Shown piece by piece: positions 8,850 through 16,715 of a DNA stretch of 64,000 bases. Under the pieces are notes generated by a model that did no database searches, had not been told where the DNA came from, and saw only the letters and a program-made list of their open reading frames with translations. A program made the position numbers and the translations under genes. Every line of letters begins with the position of its first letter. Positions within the stretch are counted from its first letter, which is position 1. Source of the DNA: Streptomyces sp. f51 (GTDB lineage: Bacteria > Actinomycetota > Actinomycetes > Streptomycetales > Streptomycetaceae); the NCBI RefSeq assembly GCF_037940415.1, contig NZ_CP149798.1:1918501-1982500 (forward strand), read 5' to 3'.

Positions 8850-9659
8850 GTGAGTGAGTTGCGGTTCGTCCGCATGGGATTCGGTGCCGAGGCCGTCGAG
8901 TACCAGGAGGCGTGGGACGAGCAGCGCCGCGTGCACGCCGCCCGGTTCCTGGACGAGATCCCCGACACCTGCCTGCTCCTGGAGCATCCGCCGGTGTACA
9001 CCGCGGGGCGGCGCACGGCGGACAGCGAGCGGCCCCTGGACGGCACCCCGGTCATCGACGTGGACCGCGGCGGCAAGATCACCTGGCACGGTCCCGGCCA
9101 GCTGGTCGGCTACCCCATCCAGAAGCTCCCGCGTCCCGTGGACGTCGTAGCGCACGTACGCCGTCTGGAAGAGGCGCTCATCCGCACGTGCGCGGAGTTC
9201 GGCCTGGAGACGAGCCGGGTCGAGGGCCGCAGCGGCGTCTGGGTCCTCGGCGACGCCAAGGACCCCGCCCAGGGGGCCTCCTCCGGGCTCGGCGGGCTCT
9301 CCCTCGACTTCGACCCCCGCCTCCAGGACGAGGAGTTCGACCCGCGGCTCAACGGCCCGGAGTACGCCCCGTCCAACGCGGGCCAGCGCCGCGAGGACCG
9401 CAAGATCGCCGCCATCGGCATCCGCGTCGCCAAGGGCGTCACGATGCACGGCTTCGCCCTGAACGTGAACCCGGACAACGCCTGGTTCGACAAGATCATC
9501 CCGTGCGGCATCCGCGACGCGGGCGTCGCCTCCCTCGCGAACGAGCTGGGCCGCGACGTGACCATCGCCGAGGTCCTGCCGGTGGCCGAGCGGCACCTCA
9601 GGGACGTCCTGACGAACGCGGACCTCAAGCCGCGCGTCGTGGAGAGCGCCCCCGCCTAG
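8850..9659 (+). CDS. lipB: lipoyl(octanoyl) transferase LipB
   Basis: Transfers octanoate from acyl carrier protein to the lipoyl domains of the 2-oxoacid dehydrogenases and the glycine cleavage H protein, the first step of lipoate synthesis. The 269-residue protein has the signature [18 protein letters not shown] and the catalytic pair Lys185 (RKIAAIGI) and Cys219 (IPCGI). A longer GTG start at 8817 is possible, but the GTG at 8850 has a GGGAGG site at ideal spacing. lipA follows 130 bp later with its own probable promoter (TACCCT near 9747, inside a 7-bp inverted repeat 9743-9749/9756-9762). Cytosolic. Confidence 0.96.
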   Translation: MSELRFVRMGFGAEAVEYQEAWDEQRRVHAARFLDEIPDTCLLLEHPPVYTAGRRTADSERPLDGTPVIDVDRGGKITWHGPGQLVGYPIQKLPRPVDVVAHVRRLEEALIRTCAEFGLETSRVEGRSGVWVLGDAKDPAQGASSGLGGLSLDFDPRLQDEEFDPRLNGPEYAPSNAGQRREDRKIAAIGIRVAKGVTMHGFALNVNPDNAWFDKIIPCGIRDAGVASLANELGRDVTIAEVLPVAERHLRDVLTNADLKPRVVESAPA

Positions 9660-9789
9660 AACCCGTACCCCGCCGTCGGCACCCTCCGGGAATGCACCCC
9701 CGTTCCCGAAGGTTGCCCAGGGCGGGGGCCGAGCACCGCACGGGCGTACCCTGGTGTACGCCGAAGAATCGAAGTTACAGGGAGCCGAT

Positions 9790-10755
9790 GTGTCCGCAGT
9801 CGCACCCGACGGACGCAAGATGCTGCGCCTGGAGGTCCGGAACAGCCAGACCCCCATCGAGCGCAAGCCCGAGTGGATCAAGACCCGGGCGAAGATGGGC
9901 CCCGAGTACACGAAGATGCAGGGCCTGGTGAAGAGCGAGGGCCTGCACACGGTCTGCCAGGAGGCGGGCTGCCCGAACATCTACGAGTGCTGGGAAGACC
10001 GCGAGGCGACCTTCCTCATCGGCGGTGACCAGTGCACGCGGCGCTGCGACTTCTGCCAGATCGACACCGGCAAGCCCGAGGCGCTCGACCGTGACGAGCC
10101 CCGCCGCGTCGGCGAGTCCGTCGTCACGATGGACCTGAACTACGCCACCATCACCGGCGTCGCCCGCGACGACCTGGCGGACGGCGGTGCCTGGCTGTAC
10201 GCCGAGACGGTCCGCCAGATCCACGCGCAGACGGCGGGCCGCGAGGCCGGCCGCACCAAGGTCGAACTGCTCGCCCCGGACTTCAACGCCGAGCCCGAGC
10301 AGCTCGCCGAGGTGTTCTCCTCGCGCCCCGAGGTCTTCGCGCACAACGTCGAGACGGTCCCGCGGATCTTCAAGCGGATCCGTCCGGGCTTCCGCTACGA
10401 GCGCTCGCTCAAGGTCATCACCGAGGCCCGTGACTACGGTCTGGTCACGAAATCCAACCTGATCCTCGGCATGGGCGAGACCCGCGAAGAGGTCAGCGAG
10501 GCGCTCCAGCAGCTGCACGAAGCGGGCTGCGAGCTCATCACGATCACGCAGTACCTGCGCCCCTCCGTGCGCCACCACCCCGTGGAGCGCTGGGTCAAGC
10601 CGCAGGAGTTCGTGGAGCTGAAGGAGGAGGCCGAGGAGATCGGCTTCTCCGGCGTCATGTCGGGCCCGCTGGTCCGCTCCTCGTACCGGGCCGGCCGCCT
10701 GTACCGGATGGCCATCGAGAAGCGCGGCGCGTACGTCGCCTCCCAGGCGGTCTGA
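9790..10755 (+). CDS. lipA: lipoyl synthase LipA (radical SAM)
   Basis: Inserts two sulfurs at C6 and C8 of protein-bound octanoyl groups, completing lipoyl cofactor made from the LipB product. Both iron-sulfur motifs are intact: C56-x4-C61-x5-C67 for the auxiliary cluster and C82-x3-C86-x2-C89 for the radical-SAM cluster. The conserved C-terminal RSSYRAG is also present. 321 residues, normal for the family. I start it at the GTG that follows AGGGAG; an upstream in-frame GTG at 9754 lacks a ribosome site. It ends in a compact hairpin. Confidence 0.97.
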   Translation: MSAVAPDGRKMLRLEVRNSQTPIERKPEWIKTRAKMGPEYTKMQGLVKSEGLHTVCQEAGCPNIYECWEDREATFLIGGDQCTRRCDFCQIDTGKPEALDRDEPRRVGESVVTMDLNYATITGVARDDLADGGAWLYAETVRQIHAQTAGREAGRTKVELLAPDFNAEPEQLAEVFSSRPEVFAHNVETVPRIFKRIRPGFRYERSLKVITEARDYGLVTKSNLILGMGETREEVSEALQQLHEAGCELITITQYLRPSVRHHPVERWVKPQEFVELKEEAEEIGFSGVMSGPLVRSSYRAGRLYRMAIEKRGAYVASQAV

Positions 10756-10783
10756 TCCCCCGAACGGCACACGTTGCGAAAGA

Positions 10784-10812
10784 AAAGCGGTGGCACTCGG
10801 TGCCACTGCTTT
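10784..10812 (+). terminator. lipA terminator hairpin
   Basis: Stem 10784-10796 with 10800-10812 (AAAGCGGTGGCAC against GTGCCACTGCTTT, one G-T wobble) and a TCG loop, 28 bases after the lipA stop codon. Confidence 0.75.
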
Positions 10813-10938
10813 CGTGTGAATCCGCGCACAAGCAACTCGCCCTTCACTACGGCCCGTTCACACCCCCTCACCGCGTACCCGCAGCTGAACGCGGCATCAG
10901 CAAGGGGGCGGGAAAAGGACCCGCGGTATCAAGGCTTC

Positions 10939-10979
10939 ATTGGTGTTTGACCGCTCGGTCACGTACTGGTAACACCAAT
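10939..10979 (+). promoter_or_regulatory. sigma-HrdB-type promoter with a TetR-like operator in its spacer
   Basis: TTGACC (10947-10952), 17 bases, TAACAC (10970-10975) form a good vegetative promoter for the 64-residue gene at 11048. The spacer begins with the palindrome TGACCGCTCGGTCA (10948-10961), a form common in TetR-family operators. The whole promoter is bracketed by 9-bp inverted repeats ATTGGTGTT (10939-10947) and AACACCAAT (10971-10979). Reading the sequence, this looks regulated; which protein binds is unknown. Confidence 0.6.
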
Positions 10980-11047
10980 CAGAGACTCTGGTTCCACGTC
11001 ACACCCGTCCCCGTCCGAGCCGTCGATCCCTAGGGGGGATCCGCATC

Positions 11048-11242
11048 ATGCAGGCCGCGCCCGTACGCGCCACCCCGATTCCGTCGTTCACCGATGCACT
11101 GCGTGCCGTCGAATCGCTGCTCATGAGCAGCGGGCAGCGCACCGCCCGCCGCAACGCCTGGACCTCCGTCCTGGAGGACCGTCGCCGCGCCAAGGACCGG
11201 GTCGAGGCGCAGCGCGTTGTGGAGTCCGTCACCCGGTCCTGA
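11048..11242 (+). CDS. 64-residue conserved-type protein, function unknown
   Basis: A short protein (MQAAPVRATPIPSF to VVESVTRS) with a predicted helical, charged C-terminal half (LEDRRRAKDRVEAQRVVESV). The ATG follows AGGGGGGAT at good spacing and the gene has a convincing promoter upstream. There is no signal peptide or membrane segment. It lies between lipA and the DUF4191 gene, an arrangement I recall from Streptomyces genomes, but I know of no assigned function. Confidence 0.75.
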   Translation: MQAAPVRATPIPSFTDALRAVESLLMSSGQRTARRNAWTSVLEDRRRAKDRVEAQRVVESVTRS

Positions 11243-11386
11243 CGCCGCCGGTCCGGCGCCGGTCGGTGCCGTCGCGGCTCCGGCGCGGGTCCGTGCCGTC
11301 ACGGCGGCCTCCTCCGGGCCGCCGCGGCCCCGCTTCGCCCGGGACTGCCGTCGTCGGCGCTTCGCGGGCCACGTAGACTCGTGGGC

Positions 11387-12085
11387 ATGGCGAGGAAGGA
11401 ACCCGCAGCGGACGCTGCGAACCCCGGGCGACTCAAGCAGATCGCTCTGACGTACAAAATGACCCGCAAGGCCGATTCGAAGATCGGTCTTGTACTCGCG
11501 GCTGTCGGAATTCTCACCCTGGGTGTTTTCCTCGCGATCGGCTTCCTGATCGGTCACCCGGTCTATCTCGGGATCCTCGGGCTCCTGCTCGCCTTCCTCG
11601 CGACGGCGATCGTCTTCGGACGCAGGGCCGAGCGGGCCGCCTTCGGGCAGATGGAAGGCCAGCCGGGCGCGGCCGCCGCGGTGCTCGACAACATCGGCCG
11701 CGGCTGGACGACGACTCCGGCCGTCGCGATGAACCGCAGCCAGGACGTGGTGCACCGCGCCGTCGGCAAGGCCGGCATCGTGCTGGTGGCCGAGGGCAAC
11801 CCGAACCGGGTCAAGAGCCTGCTGGCCGCCGAGAAGAAGAAGATGGCGCGGATCGTCTCGGACGTTCCGGTGCACGACATTCTCGTGGGCACGGGCGAGG
11901 GCCAGGTGGAGCTGAAGAGGCTCCGCACGACGATGCTGAAGCTGCCGCGCGTGCTCGCCGGTCCCCAGGTCACGGCGACCAACGACCGGCTGCGCGCCAT
12001 GGGCGACCTGATGAGCAACATGCCGCTGCCGAAGGGCCCGATGCCCAAGGGGATGCGGATGCCGCGGGGCGGTCCCAAGCGGTGA
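11387..12085 (+). CDS. DUF4191 family membrane protein
   Basis: 232 residues. Two adjacent membrane segments (IGLVLAAVGILTLGVFLAIGF and YLGILGLLLAFLATAIVFG, about residues 30-80) are followed by a basic cytoplasmic domain and a Met/Pro/Lys/Gly-rich tail (LPKGPMPKGMRMPRGGPKR). This matches the actinobacterial DUF4191 family, of unknown role. The ATG has no ribosome site, but TAGACT lies 8 bases upstream, so the mRNA is probably leaderless. A GTG two codons earlier is less likely. It ends in a perfect 44-bp palindrome. Confidence 0.85.
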   Translation: MARKEPAADAANPGRLKQIALTYKMTRKADSKIGLVLAAVGILTLGVFLAIGFLIGHPVYLGILGLLLAFLATAIVFGRRAERAAFGQMEGQPGAAAAVLDNIGRGWTTTPAVAMNRSQDVVHRAVGKAGIVLVAEGNPNRVKSLLAAEKKKMARIVSDVPVHDILVGTGEGQVELKRLRTTMLKLPRVLAGPQVTATNDRLRAMGDLMSNMPLPKGPMPKGMRMPRGGPKR

Positions 12086-12110
12086 CGCTCGCGCTGGCTT
12101 GACCAGTCCT

Positions 12111-12154
12111 ACGACGATGGGGCGACCGGAGATCTCCGGTCGCCCCATCGTCGT
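12111..12154. terminator. perfect 44-bp palindromic terminator
   Basis: Two 22-base arms meet with no spacer at 12132/12133 (left arm begins ACGACGATGGGGCG). The RNA would form a hairpin of about 20 bp with a minimal loop. It starts 26 bases after the DUF4191 stop codon. The perfection of both arms suggests strong selection or a recent origin. Confidence 0.85.
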
Positions 12155-12232
12155 TGCGCGCGCTCCCCACGGGGACGCCCGGACCGGGTCGCCCTCCCCT
12201 GCCGGGGACGGGTCGCATCGACCACGCCGGGT

Positions 12233-12750
12233 GGTCCATCGCGGGAGCGGGGCGTACCGGGCGGGCGCGGGCGGGCGCCTTGCCGGGAGCCGGCGCTCGG
12301 GATGCAGCGGGGGGCCTCCCCGGGAGCCGGCGATCGAGGGCGTACCGGGGCCCCTTCCCCGGGGGCGTGACGCTGGGGGCGTAGCGGGCGGTTCCTCGCC
12401 GGGAGCGAGGGGCTGCGGGTGCGCGCGGCTGTCCACCGCCGGGGCCCGGGTTGCTCTGGGCGGTCAGCCGCCGGAGGCGACGTGCTCCGGGCCTACCGGA
12501 CGGTCCCTCGCCGGGAGCGGGGCGCTCGGGACGCAGGGAGGCGGCCTCTTGCCGGAGGCGGGGCACTCCAGGCGGTCGGCCGCGGGAGGCGATGAGCTCT
12601 GGGCCCCCGCCGGACCGTCCCTCGCCGGGAAGTCAGGAAGGCGCGGTGTGTCGCTGGGGCCGGGGTGCTCCGGGTGCAGTGGGCGGCCGGCCGTCGGAGG
12701 CGACGGCTTCGTGTGTGCCGGGCGGTCTGCCATCGGGACAGGACAGGTCA
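12233..12750. repeat. degenerate array of about 38-bp repeats, roughly 14 copies
   Basis: The core CGGGAG or its variants recurs near 12242, 12284, 12321, 12360, 12400, 12440, 12472, 12512, 12553, 12583, 12626, 12661, 12695 and 12734, spacing 30-43 and averaging 38. A typical unit starts GGTCCCTCGCCGGGAGCGG and continues with GGCGCTCGGGACGC. No gene is supported here: open frames cross it but drift in length from unit to unit. It separates the convergent DUF4191 and RDD genes. Confidence 0.75.
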
Positions 12751-12830
12751 CTGTCCGGGCATGGCGGGTGGGCCGCCCCGGTCGGGGGCCGTTTTCGGCG
12801 CCCGGGCTTCCCCGGTACCGGGACCCGGGG

Positions 12831-13328
12831 TCAGATGCGGATTTCGATCGTGCGGGCCAGGCGGTCGTGGAGGCCCCGGCCGTCCCGGTCCCAGATCAGG
12901 GGCGGGATGGCCACGCACAGGAGCGCCGTGCGCAGCAGCACGCGCAGCGGGTTCGCCCGGCCGCCGCCCTCGGCGACGACACGCAGACCCAGCAGCCGCT
13001 TGCCGGGGGTGGAGCCGACGGTGCCCACCGTGAGCACGCCGAGGACGAAGAAGACCAGCAGCGCCCAGTTGCCCGTGGCCTGGTCGTAGCCGTCGGTGAG
13101 CAGCCCGTATGCGATCAGGAGGCACAGACCCCAGTCGATCGCGAGGGCGCCCAGACGGCGGCCGGGACGGGCGATCGAGCCCGGCCCGTGCTCCGGCAGA
13201 CCGAGCTGTTCGCCGCGGTACCCGAAGTCGACACCGGCTTCCTCCGCCGCCGCGCGGGGGCCGGAGAGCCACGATCCGATTGCTTGCCTGTTGTCCACCC
13301 GTCCAAGGTACTGTGCCCGTTTTGCCAT
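12831..13328 (-). CDS. RDD family membrane protein
   Basis: 165 residues with the RDD layout: ARPGRRLGALAIDW opens the domain with the conserved Arg and Asp. Two or three hydrophobic segments follow (CLLIAYGLL, ALLVFFVLGVLTVGTVG), then TPGKRLLGLRVV and a last segment near LLCVAIPPLIW before HDRLART. RDD proteins are poorly characterised, some being cation antiporters. The ATG at 13328 has no obvious ribosome site. It is divergent from glnA, with only 170 bp between the starts, so its promoter overlaps the GlnR-controlled region. Confidence 0.88.
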   Translation of the reverse strand: MAKRAQYLGRVDNRQAIGSWLSGPRAAAEEAGVDFGYRGEQLGLPEHGPGSIARPGRRLGALAIDWGLCLLIAYGLLTDGYDQATGNWALLVFFVLGVLTVGTVGSTPGKRLLGLRVVAEGGGRANPLRVLLRTALLCVAIPPLIWDRDGRGLHDRLARTIEIRI

Positions 13329-13361
13329 GCGGACAGGAGGGGCCCGGAGGGCCGCGGTCGG

Positions 13362-13415
13362 TTAACTTGGGCGAAACAAATGGGTCACGCTGGAGAAATC
13401 CCCCGTCCCTATGGT
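13362..13415 (+). promoter_or_regulatory. GlnR box and promoter of glnA
   Basis: The four half-sites TTAAC-n6-GAAAC-n6-GTCAC-n6-GAAAT lie at 13362-13366, 13373-13377, 13384-13388 and 13395-13399, exactly the spacing known for GlnR boxes in streptomycetes. A -10 element TATGGT (13410-13415) follows, so the box covers the -35 region, as expected for activation under nitrogen limitation. Confidence 0.88.
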
Positions 13416-13497
13416 CGGCTCCAGCGTGTGCCACCGCACTGGCCGCACGAACGAACTACCACCCCGGTCCACTGTGGGCGGGAGTAGGAGGAGCTGG

Positions 13498-14907
13498 ATG
13501 TTCCAGAACGCCGACGAGGCCAAGAAGTACATCGCGGACGAGGACGTCAAGTTCGTCGATGTCCGTTTCTGCGACCTGCCGGGTGTGATGCAGCACTTCA
13601 CGATCCCGGCCGAGGCCTTCGACCCGGCCGAGGAGCTCGCCTTCGACGGCTCCTCCATCCGCGGCTTCCAGGCCATCCACGAGTCCGACATGGCGCTCCG
13701 CGCCGACCTGTCCACCGCGCGCGTCGACCCCTTCCGCCGCGACAAGACGGTCAACATCAACTTCTTCATCCACGACCCGATCACGGGCGAGCAGTACTCC
13801 CGTGACCCGCGCAACGTGGCCAAGAAGGCCGAGGCCTACCTCGCGTCGACCGGCATCGCCGACACCGCGTACTTCGGTCCCGAGGCCGAGTTCTACGTGT
13901 TCGACAGCGTGCGCTTCAAGACCGCCGAGAACGAGTCCTTCTACCACATCGACTCCGAGGCCGGCGCCTGGAACACCGGTGCGATCGAGGACAACCGCGG
14001 TTACAAGGTCCGCTACAAGGGCGGCTACTTCCCGACCCCGCCGGTCGACCACTTCGCCGACCTGCGTGCCGAGATCTCCCTGGAGCTGGCCGCCTCCGGC
14101 CTCCAGGTCGAGCGCCAGCACCACGAGGTGGGCACCGCCGGCCAGGCCGAGATCAACTACAAGTTCAACACGCTGCTCGCCGCGGCCGACGACCTCCAGC
14201 TCTTCAAGTACATCGTGAAGAACGTCGCCTGGCGCAACGGCAAGACCGCGACCTTCATGCCGAAGCCGATCTTCGGTGACAACGGCTCGGGCATGCACGT
14301 CCACCAGTCGCTGTGGAGCGGCGGCTCCCCGCTGTTCTACGACGAGGCCGGCTACGCGGGTCTGTCGGACATGGCCCGCTACTACATCGGCGGCATCCTC
14401 AAGCACGCCCCGTCGCTGCTCGCCTTCACCAACCCGACGGTGAACTCGTACCACCGCCTGGTCCCCGGCTTCGAGGCCCCGGTCAACCTGGTGTACTCGC
14501 AGCGCAACCGCTCCGCGGCCATGCGTATCCCGATCACGGGCTCGAACCCGAAGGCCAAGCGCGTCGAGTTCCGCGCGCCCGACTCCTCCGGCAACCCGTA
14601 CCTGGCGTTCGCGGCCCTGCTGATGGCCGGCCTGGACGGCGTCAAGAACAAGATCGAGCCGGCCGAGCCGATCGACAAGGACCTGTACGAGCTGGCTCCC
14701 GAGGAGCACGCGAACGTCGCCCAGGTCCCGACCTCGCTCCCGGCCGTCCTCGACTCGCTGGAGCGCGACCACGAGTTCCTGCTCGCGGGCGACGTCTTCA
14801 CGTCCGACCTGATCGAGACGTGGATCGACTACAAGCGCACGAACGAGATCGCCCCGCTGGCCCTGCGCCCGCACCCGCACGAGTTCGAGCTGTACTTCGA
14901 CGTGTGA
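13498..14907 (+). CDS. glnA: glutamine synthetase type I (GSI-beta)
   Basis: Makes glutamine from glutamate, ammonium and ATP in the cytosol as a dodecamer. 469 residues, standard for GSI. Visible motifs are DGSSIRGF (Asp latch region), the metal/ATP site [27 protein letters not shown], and the adenylylation site with Tyr397 in [11 protein letters not shown]. That residue number matches the modified Tyr of E. coli GlnA, so control by GlnE (encoded 40 kb downstream) is expected. ATG with TAGGAGGAG upstream. Transcription should be activated by GlnR. Confidence 0.98.
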   Translation: MFQNADEAKKYIADEDVKFVDVRFCDLPGVMQHFTIPAEAFDPAEELAFDGSSIRGFQAIHESDMALRADLSTARVDPFRRDKTVNINFFIHDPITGEQYSRDPRNVAKKAEAYLASTGIADTAYFGPEAEFYVFDSVRFKTAENESFYHIDSEAGAWNTGAIEDNRGYKVRYKGGYFPTPPVDHFADLRAEISLELAASGLQVERQHHEVGTAGQAEINYKFNTLLAAADDLQLFKYIVKNVAWRNGKTATFMPKPIFGDNGSGMHVHQSLWSGGSPLFYDEAGYAGLSDMARYYIGGILKHAPSLLAFTNPTVNSYHRLVPGFEAPVNLVYSQRNRSAAMRIPITGSNPKAKRVEFRAPDSSGNPYLAFAALLMAGLDGVKNKIEPAEPIDKDLYELAPEEHANVAQVPTSLPAVLDSLERDHEFLLAGDVFTSDLIETWIDYKRTNEIAPLALRPHPHEFELYFDV

Positions 14908-14952
14908 TATCGCCCCAGGTCAGAGCGGGTTTCCGCTCCCCTGGGCCGTGTG

Positions 14953-14999
14953 GGCCGTCGGCCGTGTTCTTCCTGTCGGGAAGGGCACGGCCGACGGCC
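14953..14999 (+). terminator. glnA terminator
   Basis: Perfect 14-bp stem, 14953-14966 with 14986-14999 (GGCCGTCGGCCGTG and its complement), with a 19-base loop that itself contains TTCC/GGAA, 45 bases after the stop. Its core resembles a second hairpin at 16541-16576. Confidence 0.8.
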
Positions 15000-15102
15000 T
15001 GTTTCGGGGCCTGCCACCGCTTGTCGCCCCTGTTCGACCGACGGCGGAGCAAACCACAGGACAGCGGCGAACGGCACCCTTAAGATCACCGCCTACTGAT
15101 CA

Positions 15103-15921
15103 GTGAGCACAGGGGTGGTCGTGACCAAGTTCTACCTGAGCGTGTGCCTGCCCTCGACCGCCCTCGGGGACCTGCGCGCGGCGCTGGACGCCGTGATGGC
15201 GCCGTTCGACATCAGCTTCCCTGATGGCAAGTGGAACCCGAACGGTGAATGGGACTGGTGGCACATCAATGGCGACGACGAGAACGGTTTCGTCGTCAGG
15301 CCGGAGTTCGACGGCGATCCGCGTCTGATCCACGAGCCGACCTATCCGGCCGGCCGACCGCGTGCGCGCCGGGCACTGCGCTGCGATGGCGGACCGCGGG
15401 GCCTGCTCGACTTCGAAGCCACCAAGGCCAGAGCCGTCGATGAGGGCCGAGCCCGGTGGCAGGCCGAGCAGCAGGACTTCGCACGTCTCGTCGCCGACCA
15501 CCCTTCGGCCGAGCCGCTGAGCACGTTCCTGGAACGGCACCGTGCGAATTCGGAAGGCTATCCCCGCGAGCAGGCTGTCGCGGACCACCATGCCCAGCCC
15601 TTGGTATCGGCGTTGAACCACCGTTCGGCCTGGGAGCGCTATCCGAACCTGGGCCTGTGGGTATTGGGGCCTGAAAGTGACCCGATCTCCCACTTCACCC
15701 GGGACGTCCAACCGGACTTGGACCAGGCGGCGTCGTGGGCCCTTGCGCCTACCGCCTTGCTCACCCTGGACGGGCAGTGGATCGAGGCGGACCGGCCAGG
15801 ACCGTTCACGAACGTCCTGCCCGGTGAGGAGCCGTCGGCCGCTTACGCCCGACAAACCACTGCCTACCTCGATGGGCTCCATGAGGACTGCGTCGTCGTT
15901 CGCCTCCTGTGCCACTGCTGA
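15103..15921 (+). CDS. unrecognised 272-residue protein
   Basis: Soluble, mildly acidic protein with no signal peptide or membrane segment. It contains an unusual Trp cluster near residues 44-53 (GKWNPNGEWDWWHING), a repeated pattern of charged helices in the middle, and a C-terminus ending VVVRLLCHC. I recognise no family. The GTG start at 15103 has no strong ribosome site; a GTG six codons downstream (15121) is an alternative. Codon use is less G/C-biased at third positions than glnA, which with the nearby integrase remnant suggests acquisition by transfer. Function unknown. Confidence 0.7.
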   Translation: MSTGVVVTKFYLSVCLPSTALGDLRAALDAVMAPFDISFPDGKWNPNGEWDWWHINGDDENGFVVRPEFDGDPRLIHEPTYPAGRPRARRALRCDGGPRGLLDFEATKARAVDEGRARWQAEQQDFARLVADHPSAEPLSTFLERHRANSEGYPREQAVADHHAQPLVSALNHRSAWERYPNLGLWVLGPESDPISHFTRDVQPDLDQAASWALAPTALLTLDGQWIEADRPGPFTNVLPGEEPSAAYARQTTAYLDGLHEDCVVVRLLCHC

Positions 15922-16011
15922 TCAGGCTCGGGTCCTCAATTCCGCCGGACAGAACCTGGGACACCGCGCCGCCCTCATCGGGGCCGGCCGTCCGCGACGG
16001 GCGCACCGAAT

Positions 16012-16083
16012 GCGCGTTCTCTCCCGAGTCCAGCAGCACCGACGCCCAGGAGTGCCGCAAGGCGTGCACGGCTCCCGGGGAGT
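16012..16083 (-). pseudogene. remnant of a tyrosine recombinase (phage-type integrase)
   Basis: On the minus strand one frame reads AVHALRHSWASVLLDSGENA. This matches the C-terminal catalytic box of actinophage/ICE integrases (HALRHxxAS-LL-xGE), including the HxxR box: His-Ala-Leu-Arg-His. The sequence resembles integrases only over about 20-24 codons. Upstream codons give no further catalytic motifs, and downstream, where SQYLGHS-like residues and the Tyr nucleophile should follow, it diverges. I read it as a broken fragment. Confidence 0.6.
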
Positions 16084-16193
16084 CGTCGAGCGGAGGGGGT
16101 GGCGGCGGACCGCGGGCAGGTCTGGACGTAGGGTGCGGAGGCTGTAGAGATCACGCGGGCGTCCGCCCTCGATCCGGCACTCGGAGAGGACCC

Positions 16194-16502
16194 ATGGCCA
16201 TCTACCTCGCAGCACTCTGTGCCCTGTGGGCCCTGGTGGCCGCCGTCGGCGGCATCGCAGCGATCGCTTTCGGCTGGGTGCTTCCCAACATCCGGGCGGG
16301 TGTGCGGTACAAGCGCGCCTACGGCGTGGGAGCTCTGGTGTCCGCCGTCGGCACGTCCTTCATGGCAGCCGGCGAGATGACGTCCAGCGATCTGTTGCAT
16401 TCGGCGGCCCACACAGTCGGCGTCCTGTTCCTGGCTCTCAGCATCGGGCTGATCCGAGCGAGCAAGCATCCCGCGGGCACAGACCTGGGAGCCCTGGGTT
16501 AG
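16194..16502 (+). CDS. small membrane protein, function unknown
   Basis: 102 residues with three hydrophobic stretches (LAALCALWALVAAVGGIAAIAFGWVL, YGVGALVSAVGTSFMAAG, AHTVGVLFLALSIGLI), so nearly the whole protein is in the membrane. The ATG follows GGAGAGGA at ideal spacing. It sits just after the integrase remnant and before a terminator like that of glnA. No family recognised. Confidence 0.75.
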   Translation: MAIYLAALCALWALVAAVGGIAAIAFGWVLPNIRAGVRYKRAYGVGALVSAVGTSFMAAGEMTSSDLLHSAAHTVGVLFLALSIGLIRASKHPAGTDLGALG

Positions 16503-16540
16503 CGGCGTGCGCACGGCCGTCGATCCAGCCGCACGCGTCT

Positions 16541-16576
16541 CCGGCCGTGTCCTTCCTCCGGGAAGGGCGCGGCCGG
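16541..16576 (+). terminator. hairpin terminator similar to that of glnA
   Basis: 16-bp stem, 16541-16556 with 16561-16576 (CCGGCCGTGTCCTTCC against GGAAGGGCGCGGCCGG, two G-T pairs), loop TCCG. It lies 39 bases after the small membrane protein. Confidence 0.75.
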
Positions 16577-16715
16577 TGCCGTTCGTGCGCCGGTGGCGGA
16601 AGAACGGTGCCGGGGGGTTCTTTGCCCGCCGCGGGGCCGATCGGACCCAGTTCATGGGGAAGCGCGGGCGCACAATGGAAAGCGGGACGAGTGCCTGAGT
16701 GCGGGGTGGTGCGAG

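Noticed and set aside
3476..8857. A single open frame of 1793 codons on the plus strand
   Set aside because: It runs in the wrong frame across three real genes and a repeat array, with Arg/Pro/Gly-rich nonsense; long antisense and off-frame ORFs are routine in 72% GC DNA.
12099..13487. 462-codon open frame through the 38-bp array and the RDD gene
   Set aside because: It crosses a non-coding degenerate array and lies antisense to the RDD gene, whose motifs are clear.
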